Source of the DNA: Anisus vortex
Taxonomy: Eukaryota > Mollusca > Gastropoda > Planorbidae
Length of the DNA: 64,000 bases
Assembly (NCBI GenBank): GCA_949126835.1
Contig: CASBPS010000102.1
Coordinates: 1 to 64,000 of the forward strand
Direction of reading: 5' to 3'
In this document: positions 11,101-22,599 of the stretch, in pieces
Position numbering within the stretch: the stretch's first letter is position 1
Layout: every line of letters begins with the position of its first letter
Position numbers and translations under genes: made by a program
Notes under the pieces: model-generated
What the model was told of the DNA's origin: nothing
The model's database searches: none
The model's input: only the letters and a program-made list of their open reading frames with translations

Positions 11101-12720
11101 TAAATATTCACTTTAAACAGAAAAATGTCTAAATATTCACTTTAAACAGAAAAGTGACTAAATATTCACACTTTAAACATAAAATTGACTAAATATTCAC
11201 TTTAAACATAAAAGTGACTAAAAATCACACTTTAAACATAAAAGTGACTAAATATTCACTTTAAACATAAAAGTGACTAAATATTCACTTTAAAAATAAA
11301 AGTGACTAAATATTCACACTTTAAAGATAAAAGTGACTAAATATTCACTTTAAACATAAAAATGACTAAATATTCACTTTAAGCATAAAAGTGACTAAAT
11401 ATTCACTTTAAACATAAAAGTGACTAAATATTCACTTTAAACATAAAAGTGACTAAATATTCACTTTAAACATAAAATTGACTAAATATTTACTTTAAAC
11501 ATAAAAATGACTTAATATTCACACTTTAAACATAAAAGTGACTAAATATTCACTTTAAACATAAAAGTGACTAAAAATTCACTTTAAACATAAAAATGAC
11601 TTAATATTCACACTTTAAACATAAAAGTGACTAAATATTCACTTTAAACATAAAAATGACTTAATATTCACACTTTAAACATAAAAGTGACTAAATATTC
11701 ACTTTAAAGATAAAAGTGAATAAATATTCACTTTAAACATAAAAGTGACTAAATATTCACTTTAAACATAAAAGTGACTAAATATTCACTTTAAACATAA
11801 AAATGACTAAATATTCACTTTAAACATAAAAGTGACTAAATATTCAAACTTTAAACATAAAATTGACTAAATATTCACTTTAGACATAAATGTGACTAAA
11901 TATCACACTTTAAACATAAAAGTGACTAAATATTCACTTTAAACATAAAAGTGACTAAATATTCACTTTAAATATAAAAGTGACTAAATATCACACTTTA
12001 AACATAAAAGTGACTAAATATTCACACTTTAAACATAAAAAAGACTAAATATTCACTTTTACCATAAAAGTGACTAAATATTCACTTTAAACATAAAAGT
12101 GACTAAATATTCAGTTTAAACATAAAAGTGACTAAATATTCACTTTAAACATAAAAGTGACTAAATATTCACTTTAAACATAAAAGTGACTAAATATTCA
12201 CTTTAAACATAAAAGTGACTAAATATTCACTTTAAACTTAAAATTGACTAAATATTCACTTTAAACATAAAAATGACTTAATATTCACACTTTAAACATA
12301 AAAGTGACTAAATATTCACTTTAAACATAAAAGTGACTAAATATTCACTTTAAACATAAAAGTTACTAAATATTCACTTTAAACATAAAATTGACTAAAT
12401 ATTCACTTTAAACATAAAAATGACTTAATATTCACACTTTAAACATAAAAGTGACTAAATATTCACTTTAAACATAAAAATGACTAAATATTCACTTTAA
12501 ACATAAAATTGAGTAAATATTCACTTTAAACATAAAAATGACTTAATATTCACACTTTAAACATAAAAGTGACTAAATATTCACTTTAAACATAAAAATT
12601 ACTAAATATTCACTTTAAACATAAAAGTGACTAAATATATTTACTTTAAACAAAAAAGTGACTAAATATTTACTTTAAACATAAAAGTGACTAAATATTC
12701 ACACTTTAAACATAAAAATT
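5162..12720 (-). repeat. 29-bp satellite array, left arm (inverted orientation)
   Basis: About 260 tandem monomers, mostly 29 bp with many 31-bp variants, read here as ACTTTAAACATAAAAG followed by TGACTAAATATTC; this is the reverse complement of the right arm. Common variants are CACACTTT (two extra bases), AAATTGAC, AAAAATGAC with CTTAATATT, ATATATTTAC and AAAAAAGAC. Stops occur in every frame, so the array is non-coding. I see no gene or inserted element within it. Confidence 0.97.
5300..8190. repeat. 1739-bp higher-order repeat in the left arm
   Basis: Rare variants recur at a constant 1739-bp offset: TATAAACATA at 5331 and 7070, ACTTAAAAG at 5661 and 7400, CACTTTTAC at 5862 and 7601, TTCAAACATA at 5981 and 7720, and GACAAAATAT at 6437 and 8176. 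The period is about 60 monomers. An extra ACTTAAAAG block at 6750 divides the period into 1089 and 650 bp, so the repeat is nested. Confidence 0.85.
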
Positions 12721-12731
12721 AATAAAAAAGT
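12721..12731. other. Satellite orientation switch (inversion breakpoint)
   Basis: AATAAAAAAGT separates the last left-arm monomer from the first right-arm monomer, AAAGTGTGAT. All monomers to the left are in one orientation and all to the right in the other. The spacer could itself be a degraded monomer, so the exact breakpoint is uncertain by about 10 bases. Confidence 0.92.
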
Positions 12732-15159
12732 AAAGTGTGATATTTAGTCACTTTTATGTTTAAAGTGAATATTTAGTCACTTTTATGTTTAAAGTGTATA
12801 TTTAGTCCCTTTCATGTTTAAAGTGTAAATATATTTAGTCACTTTTATGTTTAAAGTGAATATTTAGTAACTTTTATGTTTAAAGTGAATATTTAGTCAC
12901 TTTTATGTTTAAAGTGTATATTTAGTCCCTTTCATGTTTAAAGTATGATATTTAGTCACTTTTATGTTTAAAGTGAATATTTAGTCACTTTTATGTTTAA
13001 AGTGTAAATATATTTAGTCACTTTTATGTTTAAAGTGAATATTTAGTAACTTTTATGTTTAAAGTGAATATTTAGTCACTTTTATGTTTAAAGATTATAT
13101 TTAGCCCCTTTCATGTTTAAAGTATGATATTTAGTCACTTTTAGGTTTAAAGTGAATAATTAGTCACTTTTATGTTTAAAGTGTGAATATTTAGTCACTT
13201 TTATGTTTAAAGTGAATATTTAGTCACTTTTATGTTTAAAGTGAATATTTAGTCACTTTTATGTTTAAAGTGTGATATTTAGTCACTTTTATGTTTAAAG
13301 TGAATATTTAGTCACTGTAATGTTTAAAGTGTGAATATTAAGTCATTTTTATGTTTAAAGTGAATATTTAGTCAATTTTATGTTTAAAGTGAATATTTAG
13401 TCACTTTTATGTTTAAAGTGAATATTTAGTCACTTTTATTTTTAAAGTGAATATTTAGTCACTTTTATGTTTAAAGTGAATATTTAGTCATATTTATGTT
13501 TAAAGTGAATATTTAGTCACTTTTATGTTTAAATTGAATATTTAGTCTTTTTTTATGTTTAAAGTAAATATATTTAGTCACTTTTATGTTTAAAGTGTGA
13601 ACATTTAGTCACTTTTATGTTTAAAGTGAATATTTAGTCACTTTTATGTTTAAAGTGAATATTTAGTCACTTTTATGTTTAAAGTGAATATTTAGTCACT
13701 TTTATGTTTAAAGTGTGAATATTTAGTCACTTTTATGTTTAAAGTGAATATTTAGTCACTTTTATGTTTAAAGTGAATATTTAGTCACTTTTATGTTTAA
13801 AGTGTGAATATTTAGTCACTTTTATGTTTAAAGTGAATATTTAGTCATTTTTATGTTTAAAGTGAATATTTAGTCACTTTTATGTTTAAAGTGAATATTT
13901 AGTCACTTTTATGTTTAAAGTGAATATTTAGTCACTTTTATGATTAAAGTGTGATACTTAGTCACTTTTATGTTTAAAGTAAATATTTAGTCACTTTTAT
14001 GTTTAAAGTGTGAATATTAAGTCATTTTTATGTTTAAAGTGAATATTAAGCCATTTTTATGTTTAAAGGGAATATTTAGTCAATTTTATGTTTAAAGTGA
14101 ATATTTAGTCACTTTTATGTTTAAAGTGAATATTTAGTCACTTTTATGTTTAAAGTGAATATTTAGTCACTTTTATGTTTAAAGTTAATATTTAGTCACT
14201 TTTCTTTAAAGTGAATATTTAGTCACTTTTATGTTTAAAGTGTGAATATTAAGTCATTTTTATGTTTAAAGTGAATATTTAGTCAATTTTATGTTTAAAG
14301 TTAATATTTAATCACTTTCATCTTTAAAATGTGAATATTTAGTCACTTTTATGTTTAAAGTGTGAATACTTAGTCATTTTAATGTTTAAAGTGAATATTT
14401 AGTCACTTTTATGTTTAAAGTGAATATTTAGTCACTTTTATGTTTAAAAAGAATATTTAGTCACTTTTATGTTTAAAGTGAATATTTAGTCTTTTTTATG
14501 GTTAAAGTAAATATATTTATTCATTTTTATCTTTAAAGTGTTAACATTTAGTCACTTTTATGTTTAAAGTAAATATTTAGACACTTTTATGTTTAAAGTA
14601 AATATTTAGACACTTTTATGTTTAAAGTGAATATTTAGTCACTTTTATGTTTAAAGTGTGATATTTAGTCACTTTTATGTCTAAAGTGAATATTTAGTCA
14701 CTTTTATGTTTAAAGTGTGAATATTAAGTCATTTTTATGTTTAAAGTGAATATTTAGTCAATTTTATGTTTAAAGTGAATATTTAGTCACTTTTATGTTT
14801 AAAGTGAATATTTAGTCACTTTTATGTTTAAAGTGAATATTTAGTCACTTTTATGTTTAAAGTGTGAATATTAAGCCATTTTTATGTTTAAAGTGAATAT
14901 TTAGTCAATTTTGTGTTTAAAGTGAATATTTAGTCACTTTTATGTTTAAAGTGAATATTTAGTCACTTTTATGTTTAAAGTGAATATTTAGTCACTTTTA
15001 TGTTTAAAGTGAATACTTAGTCACTTTTCTTTAAAGTGAATATTTAGTCACTTTTATGTTTAAAGTTAATATTTAGTCACTTTTCTTTAAAGTGAATATT
15101 TAGTCACTTTTATGTTTAAAGTGTGAATATTAAGTCATTTTTATGTTTAAAGTGAATAT
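12732..15159 (+). repeat. 29-bp satellite array, right arm before the LINE
   Basis: About 80 monomers in the orientation AAAGTGA-ATATTTAG-TCACTTT-TATGTTT. The first monomers next to the switch carry the variants GTGTATATTTAGTCCC and TTTCATG, which recur around 22.7-23.0, 26.9-27.0 and 31.6-31.8 kb. I see no gene in it. Confidence 0.97.
15136..15159. repeat. Left copy of probable LINE target-site duplication
   Basis: The 24 bases starting CATTTTTATG and ending GTGAATAT are identical to 17014-17037 on the other side of the LINE. As the target is itself a tandem repeat, the identity is partly expected; the support is that the array phase overlaps by exactly this much across the insertion. Confidence 0.6.
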
Positions 15160-15180
15160 AAATAAATAAATAAATAATAA
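15160..15180 (-). repeat. LINE 3' tail, TTTA-type microsatellite
   Basis: On the plus strand the block starts AAATAAATAAATAAATAA and then AATAA; on the element's strand it ends in TTAT/TTTA repeats. A simple-repeat tail instead of poly(A) is typical of CR1/L2-group elements. Confidence 0.85.
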
Positions 15181-15274
15181 CGGTGCTTATATAGCGCATA
15201 TCCCGTTGGTGACAGTTCTATGCGCAGACGACAGTTACAGAATACAGACAGACAACGAAATATATAGTAATACG
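15181..15274 (-). other. LINE 3' untranslated region
   Basis: Non-coding sequence between the TAG stop (15275-15277) and the tail. It holds the GCGCTATATAAGC segment (reverse complement near 15185-15197), probably part of the 3' end recognised by the element's reverse transcriptase (inference). Confidence 0.7.
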
Positions 15275-17014
15275 CTAATTCTGCTGACGAAATAGGTGAG
15301 TCTTCAGCCGGCTCCTGAAGGTGTCATAGCTAGGGCTCTGGCGAAGCTGTAGTGGGAGGTGATTCCAAGCGGACGGTCCTGCGTAGGAAAATGAACGTTC
15401 GCCAGCGGACACTAGCCTCACACGAGGGATCCGCAGAGTAAGCGCGTCAGATGCCGAACGAAGTGGGCGGGACTGGGTGTAGAGCTCCATACAAGAGCGA
15501 AGATAATCCGGGGCGCAGTTATTCAGGCACCTATAACAGAGGGAAGCCAGCTTATATGAGATCCGGTTGTTGATGGGTAGCCAGTGCAGAGATCGGAGCA
15601 GAGGATTGATATCATTTGACTTCTTCTTCTTGAGAACTAGTCGGGCTGCGCAGTTCTGGATACGTTGGAGTCCTTGAAGGGAGGAGGCCGGGAGACCAGC
15701 CAAAAGCGAATTACAATAGTCCAAGCGGGAAAATAGGAGAGAGATGATGAGCTTAACACAAGCTTCCTTGGTGAGATAACGACGGATGGCGGCAATACGA
15801 CGCAGATGGAAGAAGCAGATTTTGGTGAGGAAGGAGATGTGGGTTTGCATGGACAGCGTGGAGTCCAGATAGACGCCAAGGCTTTTGATAGTCGGGGAGA
15901 AAGGCACAGTTGCATCAGCCAGCTGAAGATCGGACGCAGTGAGGGACACGACCCTCTGTCTCGTACCGACGATAAGAGCTTCAGTCTTCTCACTGTTAAG
16001 CTTCAACTTGTTTTCCGTCATCCAGCTCTGGATGTCCAGGAAACAGATGGAGATGGAAGCAAGGAGCCTGTCGAAGTCCTCAGGCTCTGCACTGTTATAC
16101 AGCTGGGTGTCATCGGCGAAAGAATGATATTTGAGGTTGTGGCGTTCGATGACAAAGGATAGGGGTTGAGTGTAAAGGGTGAAAAGAAGTGGACCAAGGA
16201 CAGACCCCTGCGGCACACCATAGCAGACGTGAACAGGCTGGGAGAATATGGACTCAATCATAACGGTCTGGGAGCGATTCTGAAGATAGTTAATGAACCA
16301 GGAGAGGGCGATGTCTTGAATGCCAAATGTAGACCTGAGGCGATCAATTAGTCGGTGGTGGTCAATCGTATCGAAGGCAGCAGACAAATCAAGCTGCACC
16401 AGGGCAGAGACGAGACCTCTGTCAGAGGCGTTTAGGAGGTCAGTGGTGATCCGCAGAAGCGCTGTCTCAGTGCTGTGATGGTGGCGATACGCAGACTGGT
16501 GCGCGGGCATCAGCGAATGTAGAGACAGATGGGCATTTAACTGCTCAAGGACAACACGCTCCAGGATCTTGGAAAGGAAGGGTAGGTTGGATACTGGGCG
16601 GTAGTTCTTGCACTCATTTACATCGAGTCCGGGCTTCTTTAAGAGAGGGCGGACAATTGCGGATTTGAAGCAGTCCGGGACCACGCCCGTGGATAGAGAG
16701 GTGTTAATAATATCTGTGATGAACGGCAGAAGCCTGTCCAAGCACTTGGCAAACAGGAAGCCGGGCATAGGGTCAAGCTCACAGGTCTTGATGGGGGTCC
16801 TTGTGATGATGCGCTTGACAAGGTCAATGGTTACAGGAAGGAAGCAGGTGAGCGGGGAGCCCGAGAAAGTAGGAGAGGGTGGAGATGGGCTGTAGACATC
16901 CTGATCCAGGGAACAGCGCAGAGTCGCAATCTTTTGCTGAAAGTACTGTGAGAAGTGATCAGGGAGGTCGTTGAGTGGGCGGGTGGTGGGGAGAGGCGTT
17001 GAGGTAGAAGAGCC
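15275..17014 (-). CDS. LINE ORF2 fragment: reverse transcriptase and C-terminal region, 5' truncated
   Basis: The frame is open for 579 codons from the truncation point to a TAG stop; the first base comes from the flank. The first internal ATG is at 16768-16766 and gives 497 residues, but in-frame sequence upstream (including LPDHFSQYF and LVKRI) continues the same protein, so that ATG is not the natural start. In the 497-residue numbering, YRPVSNLP (56-63) is an RT motif, D127 in LDLSAAFD is the first catalytic Asp of motif A, GVPQGSVLGP (184-193) is motif B, and FADD (217-220) supplies the other two catalytic Asp. HWLP (395-398) and a region after it match the C-terminal part of CR1/L2-group ORF2. 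The protein would reverse transcribe its RNA at nicked chromosomal DNA. The apurinic-type endonuclease domain is missing, so this copy cannot move itself. No frameshift or internal stop is seen. Confidence 0.88.
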   Translation of the reverse strand, partial: GSSTSTPLPTTRPLNDLPDHFSQYFQQKIATLRCSLDQDVYSPSPPSPTFSGSPLTCFLPVTIDLVKRIITRTPIKTCELDPMPGFLFAKCLDRLLPFITDIINTSLSTGVVPDCFKSAIVRPLLKKPGLDVNECKNYRPVSNLPFLSKILERVVLEQLNAHLSLHSLMPAHQSAYRHHHSTETALLRITTDLLNASDRGLVSALVQLDLSAAFDTIDHHRLIDRLRSTFGIQDIALSWFINYLQNRSQTVMIESIFSQPVHVCYGVPQGSVLGPLLFTLYTQPLSFVIERHNLKYHSFADDTQLYNSAEPEDFDRLLASISICFLDIQSWMTENKLKLNSEKTEALIVGTRQRVVSLTASDLQLADATVPFSPTIKSLGVYLDSTLSMQTHISFLTKICFFHLRRIAAIRRYLTKEACVKLIISLLFSRLDYCNSLLAGLPASSLQGLQRIQNCAARLVLKKKKSNDINPLLRSLHWLPINNRISYKLASLCYRCLNNCAPDYLRSCMELYTQSRPLRSASDALTLRIPRVRLVSAGERSFSYAGPSAWNHLPLQLRQSPSYDTFRSRLKTHLFRQQN

Positions 17015-17037
17015 ATTTTTATGTTTAAAGTGAATAT
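17014..17037. repeat. Right copy of probable LINE target-site duplication
   Basis: Identical to 15136-15159. It is the first stretch of satellite after the LINE, and the preceding base differs (GCC here, GTC on the left), so the identity stops at the proposed edge. Confidence 0.6.
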
Positions 17038-18879
17038 TTAGTCACTTTTATGTTTAAAGTGAATATTTAGTCACTTTTATGTTTAAAAAGAATATTTAGT
17101 CACTTTTATGTTTAAAGTGAATATTTAGTCTTTTTTATGTTTAAAGTAAATATATTTATTCATTTTTATCTTTAAAGTGTGAACATTTAGTCACTTTTAT
17201 GTTTAAAGTAAATATTTAGACACTTTTATGTTTAAAGTAAATATTTAGACACTTTTATGTTTAAAGTAAATATTTAGTCACTTTTATGTTTAAAGTGTGA
17301 TATTTAGTCACTTTTATGTCTAAAGTGAATATTTAGTCACTTTTATGTTTAAAGTGTGAATATTAAGTCATTTTTGTTTAAAGTGAATATTTAGTCAATT
17401 TTATGTTTAAAGTGAATATTTAGTCACTTTTATGTTTAAAGTGAATATTTAGTCACTTTTATGTTTAAAGTGTGAAAATTGTCATTTTTATGTTTAAAGT
17501 GAATATTTAGTCAATTTTATGTTTAAAGTGAATATTTAGTCACTTTTATCTTTAAAGTGTGAATATTTAGTCACTTTTATGTTTAAAGTGAATATAGTCA
17601 CTTTTATGTTTAAAGTGATTATTTAGTCACTTTTATGTTTAAAGTGTGATATTTAGTCACTTTTATGTTTAAATTGAATATTTAGTCACTTTTTTGTTTA
17701 AAGTGAATATTTAGTCACTTTCATCTTTAAAATGTGAATATTTAGTCACTTTTATTTTTCGAAGTGTGAATATTTAGTCATTTTTATGTTTAAAGTGAAT
17801 ATTTAGTCACTTTTATGTTTAAAGTGAATATTTAGTCACTGTAATGTTTAAAGTGTGAATATTAAGTCATTTTTATGTTTAAAGTGAATATTTAGTCAAT
17901 TTTATGTTTAAAGTGAATATTTAGTCACTTTTATGTTTAAAGTGAATATTTAGTCACTTTTATTTTTAAAGTGAATATTTAGTCACTTTTATGTTTAAAG
18001 TGAATATTTAGTCATATTTATGTTTAAAGTGAATATTTAGTCACTTTTATGTTTAAATTGAATATTTAGTCTTTTTTTATGTTTAAAGTAAATATATTTA
18101 GTCACTTTTATGTTTAAAGTGTGAACATTTAGTCACTTTTATGTTTAAAGTGAATATTTAGTCACTTTTATGTTTAAAGTGAATATTTAGTCACTTTTAT
18201 GTTTAAAGTGAATATTTATTCACTTTTATGTTAAAAGTGAATATTTAGTCACTTTTATGTTTAAAGTGAATATTTAGTCACTTTTATGTTTAAAGTGTGA
18301 ATATTTAGTCACTTTTATGTTTAAAGTGAATATTTAGTCACTTTTATGTTTAAAGTGAATATTTAGTCACTTTTATGTTTAAAGTGTGAATATTTAGTCA
18401 CTTTTATGTTTAAAGTGAATATTTAGTCATTTTTATGTTTAAAGTGAATATTTAGTCACTTTTATGTTTAAAGTGAATATTTAGTCACTTTTATGTTTAA
18501 AGTGAATATTTAGTCACTTTTATGTTTAAAGTGTGATACTTAGTCACTTTTATGTTTAAAGTAAATATTTAGTCACTTTTATGTTTAAAGTGTGAATATT
18601 AAGTCATTTTTATGTTTAAAGTGAATATTTAGTCAATTTTATGTTTAAAGTGAATATTTAGTCACTTTTATGTTTAAAGTGAATATTTAGTCACTTTTAT
18701 GTTTAAAGTGAATATTTAGTCACTTTTATGTTTAAAGTGTGAATATTAAGCCATTTTTATGTTTAAAGTGAATATTTAGTCAATTTTATGTTTAAAGTGA
18801 ATATTTAGTCACTTATGTTTAAAGTGAATATTTAGTCACTTTTATGTTTAAAGTGAATATTTAGTCACTTTTATGTTTA

Positions 18880-21800
18880 AAGTGAATATTTAGTCACTTT
18901 TCTTTAAAGTGAATATTTAGTCACTTTTATGTTTAAAGTTAATATTTAGTCACTTTTCTTTAAAGTGAATATTTAGTCACTTTTATGTTTAAAGTGTGAA
19001 TATTAAGTCATTTTTATGTTTAAAGTGAATATTTAGTCAATTTTATGTTTAAAGTGAATATTTAATCACTTTCATCTTAAATATGTGAATATTTAGTCAC
19101 TTTTATGTTTAAAGTGTGAATACTTAGTCATTTTTATGTTTAAAGTGAATATTTAGTCACTTTTATGTTTAAAGTGAATATTTAGTCACTTTTATGTTTA
19201 AAAAGAATATTTAGTCACTTTTATGTTTAAAGTGAATATTTAGTCTTTTTTATGTTTAAAGTAAATATATTTATTCATTTTTATCTTTAAAGTGTGAACA
19301 TTTAGTCACTTTTATGTTTAAAGTAAATATTTAGACACTTTTATGTTTAAAGTAAATATTTAGACACTTTTATGTTTAAAGTGAATATTTAGTCACTTTT
19401 ATGTTTGAAGTGTGATATTTAGTCACTTTTATGTCTAAAGTGAATATTTAGTCACTTTTATGTTTAAAGTGTGAATATTAAGTTATTTTTGTTTAAAGTG
19501 AATATTTAGTCAATTTTATGTTTAAAGTGAATATTTAGTCACTTTTATGTTTAAAGTGAATATTTAGTCACTTTTATGTTTAAAGTGAAAATTGTCATTT
19601 TTATGTTTAAAGTGAATATTTAGTCAATTTTATGTTTAAAGTGAATATTTAGTCACTTTTATCTTTAAAGTGTGAATATTTAGTCACTTTTATGTTTAAA
19701 GTGAATATAGTCACTTTTATGTTTAAAGTGATTATTTAGTCACTTTTATGTTTAAAGTGTGATATTTAGTCACTTTTATGTTTAAATTGAATATTTAGTC
19801 ACTTTTATGTTTAAAGTGAATATTTAGTCACTTTCATCTTTAAAATGTGAATATTTAGTCACTTTTATGTTTAAAGTGTGAATATTTAGTCATTTTTATG
19901 TTTAAAGTGAATATTTAGTCACTTTTATGTTTAAAGTGAATATTTAGTCACTTTTATGTTTAAAGTGAATATTTAGTCACTTTTATGTTAAAAGTGAATA
20001 TTTAGTCACTTTTATGTTTAAAGTGAATATTTAGTCAATTTTATCTTTAAAGTGTGAATATTTAGTCACTTTTATGTTTAAAGTAAATATTTAGTCACTT
20101 TTATGTTGATAGTGAATATTTAGTCACTTTTATGTTTAAAGTGTGATATTTAGTCTATTTTATGTTTAAAGTGAATATTTAGTCAATTTTATGTTTAAAG
20201 TGTGAATATTTAGTCACTTTTATGTTTAAAGTGAATATTTAGTCATTTTTATGTTTAAAGTAAATATTTAGACACTTTTATGTTTAAAGTGAATATTTAG
20301 TCACTTTTATGTTTAAAGTGTTATATTTAGTCACTTTTATGTCTAAAGTGAATATTTAGTCACTTTTATGTTTAAAGTGTGAATATAAAGTCATTTTTGT
20401 TTAAAGTGAATATTTAGTCAATTTTATGTTTAAAGTGAATATTTAGTCACTTTTATGTTTAAAGTGTGAAAATTGTCATTTTTATGTTTAAAGTGAATAT
20501 TTAGACAATTTTATGTTTAAAGTGAATATTTAGTCACTTTTATGTTTAAAGTGAATATTTAGTCACTTTTCTTTAAAGTGAATATTTAGTCACTTTTATG
20601 TTTAAAGTTAATATTTAGTCACTTTTCTTTAAAGTGAATATTTAGTCACTTTTATGTTTAAAGTGTGAATATTAAGTCATTTTTATGTTTAAAGTGAATA
20701 TTTAGTCAATTTTATGTTTAAAGTGAATATTTAATCACTTTCATCTTAAATATGTGAATATTTAGTCACTTTTATGTTTAAAGTGTGAATACTTAGTCAT
20801 TTTTATGTTTAAAGTGAATATTTAGTCACTTTTATGTTTAAAGTGAATATTTAGTCACTTTTATGTTTAAAAAGAATATTTAGTCACTTTTATGTTTAAA
20901 GTGAATATTTAGTCTTTTTTATGTTTAAAGTAAATATATTTATTCATTTTTATCTTTAAAGTGTGAACATTTAGTCACTTTTATGTTTAAAGTAAATATT
21001 TAGACACTTTTATGTTTAAAGTAAATATTTAGACACTTTTATGTTTAAAGTGAATATTTAGTCACTTTTATGTTTGAAGTGTGATATTTAGTCACTTTTA
21101 TGTCTAAAGTGAATATTTAGTCACTTTTGTGTTTAAAGTGTGAATATTAAGTTATTTTTGTTTAAAGTGAATATTTAGTCAATTTTATGTTTAAAGTGAA
21201 TATTTAGTCACTTTTATGTTTAAAGTGAATATTTAGTCACTTTTATGTTTAAAGTGAAAATTGTCATTTTTATGTTTAAAGTGAATATTTAGTCAATTTT
21301 ATGTTTAAAGTGAATATTTAGTCACTTTTATCTTTAAAGTGTGAATATTTAGTCACTTTTATGTTTAAAGTGAATATAGTCACTTTTATGTTTAAAGTGA
21401 TTATTTAGTCACTTTTATGTTTAAAGTGTGATATTTAGTCACTTTTATGTTTAAATTGAATATTTAGTCACTTTTATGTTTAAAGTGAATATTTAGTCAC
21501 TTTCATCTTTAAAATGTGAATATTTAGTCACTTTTATGTTTAAAGTGTGAATATTTAGTCATTTTTATGTTTAAAGTGAATATTTAGTCACTTTTATGTT
21601 TAAAGTGAATATTTAGTCACTTTTATGTTTAAAGTGAATATTTAGTCACTTTTATGTTAAAAGTGAATATTTAGTCACTTTTATGTTTAAAGTGAATATT
21701 TAGTCAATTTTATCTTTAAAGTGTGAATATTTAGTCACTTTTATGTTTAAAGTAAATATTTAGTCACTTTTATGTTTATAGTGAATATTTAGTCACTTTT

Positions 21801-22240
21801 ATGTTTAAAGTGTGATATTTAGTCTATTTTATGTTTAAAGTGAATATTTAGTCAATTTTATGTTTAAAGTGTGAATATTTAGTCACTTTTATGTTTAAAG
21901 TGAATATTTAGTCATTTTTATGTTTAAAGTAAATATTTAGACACTTTTATGTTTAAAGTGAATATTTAGTCACTTTTATGTTTAAAGTGTTATATTTAGT
22001 CACTTTTATGTCTAAAGTGAATATTTAGTCACTTTTATGTTTAAAGTGTGAATATAAAGTCATTTTTGTTTAAAGTGAATATTTAGTCAATTTTATGTTT
22101 AAAGTGAATATTTAGTCACTTTTATGTTTAAAGTGTGAAAATTGTCATTTTTATGTTTAAAGTGAATATTTAGTCAATTTTATGTTTAAAGTGAATATTT
22201 AGTCACTTTTATCTTTAATGTGTGAATATTTAGTCACTTT
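18880..22240. repeat. 1669-bp tandem higher-order repeat
   Basis: Two consecutive copies share rare markers at a constant offset: CTTTAAAGT (27-bp monomer) at 18902 and 20571, GAATATAG at 19703 and 21372, and ATAGTGAAT at 20109 and 21778. Point differences are few, for example GTTGATAG against GTTTATAG, so the duplication looks recent. Confidence 0.85.
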
Positions 22241-22599
22241 TATGTTTAAAGTGAATATAGTCACTTTTATGTTTAAAGTGATTATTTAGTCACTTTTATG
22301 TTTAAAGTGTGATATTTAGTCACTTTTATGTTTAAATTGAATATTTAGTCACTTTTATGTTTAAAGTGAATATTTAGTCACTTTCATCTTTAAAATGTGA
22401 ATATTTAGTCACTTTTATGTTTAAAGTGTGAATATTTAGTCATTTTTATGTTTAAAGTGAATATTTAGTCACTTTTATGTTTAAAGTGAATATTTAGTCA
22501 CTTTTATGTTTAAAGTGAATATTTAGTCACTTTTATGTTAAAAGTGAATATTTAGTCACTTTTATGTTTAAAGTGAATATTTATTCACTTTTATCTTTA

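Larger units (their letters stand above)
15160..17013 (-). mobile_element. 5'-truncated CR1/L2-like non-LTR retrotransposon (LINE)
   Basis: This 1,854-bp block of clearly higher GC interrupts the satellite. On the minus strand it has an open reverse-transcriptase frame, a 115-bp 3' untranslated end and a short TTTA-type tail. The end contains GCGCTATATAAGC just before the tail, a 3' end style I associate with L2-like elements (recall, not a search). The 5' end is cut inside the coding region, so the endonuclease domain and any first ORF are missing, as is typical of incomplete target-primed reverse transcription. The matched 24-bp flanks support insertion into a pre-existing array. The frame is intact, so the insertion is probably recent. 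Confidence 0.9.

Noticed and set aside
5162..12720. Telomeric repeat
   Set aside because: The monomer is 29 bp without G-rich runs and does not resemble any TTAGGG-type repeat.
15637..17016. Other frames of 60-118 codons over the LINE on both strands
   Set aside because: They overlap the reverse-transcriptase frame, which has catalytic motifs. The minus-strand frame at 16831-17016 is also out of frame with the true upstream continuation of that protein.
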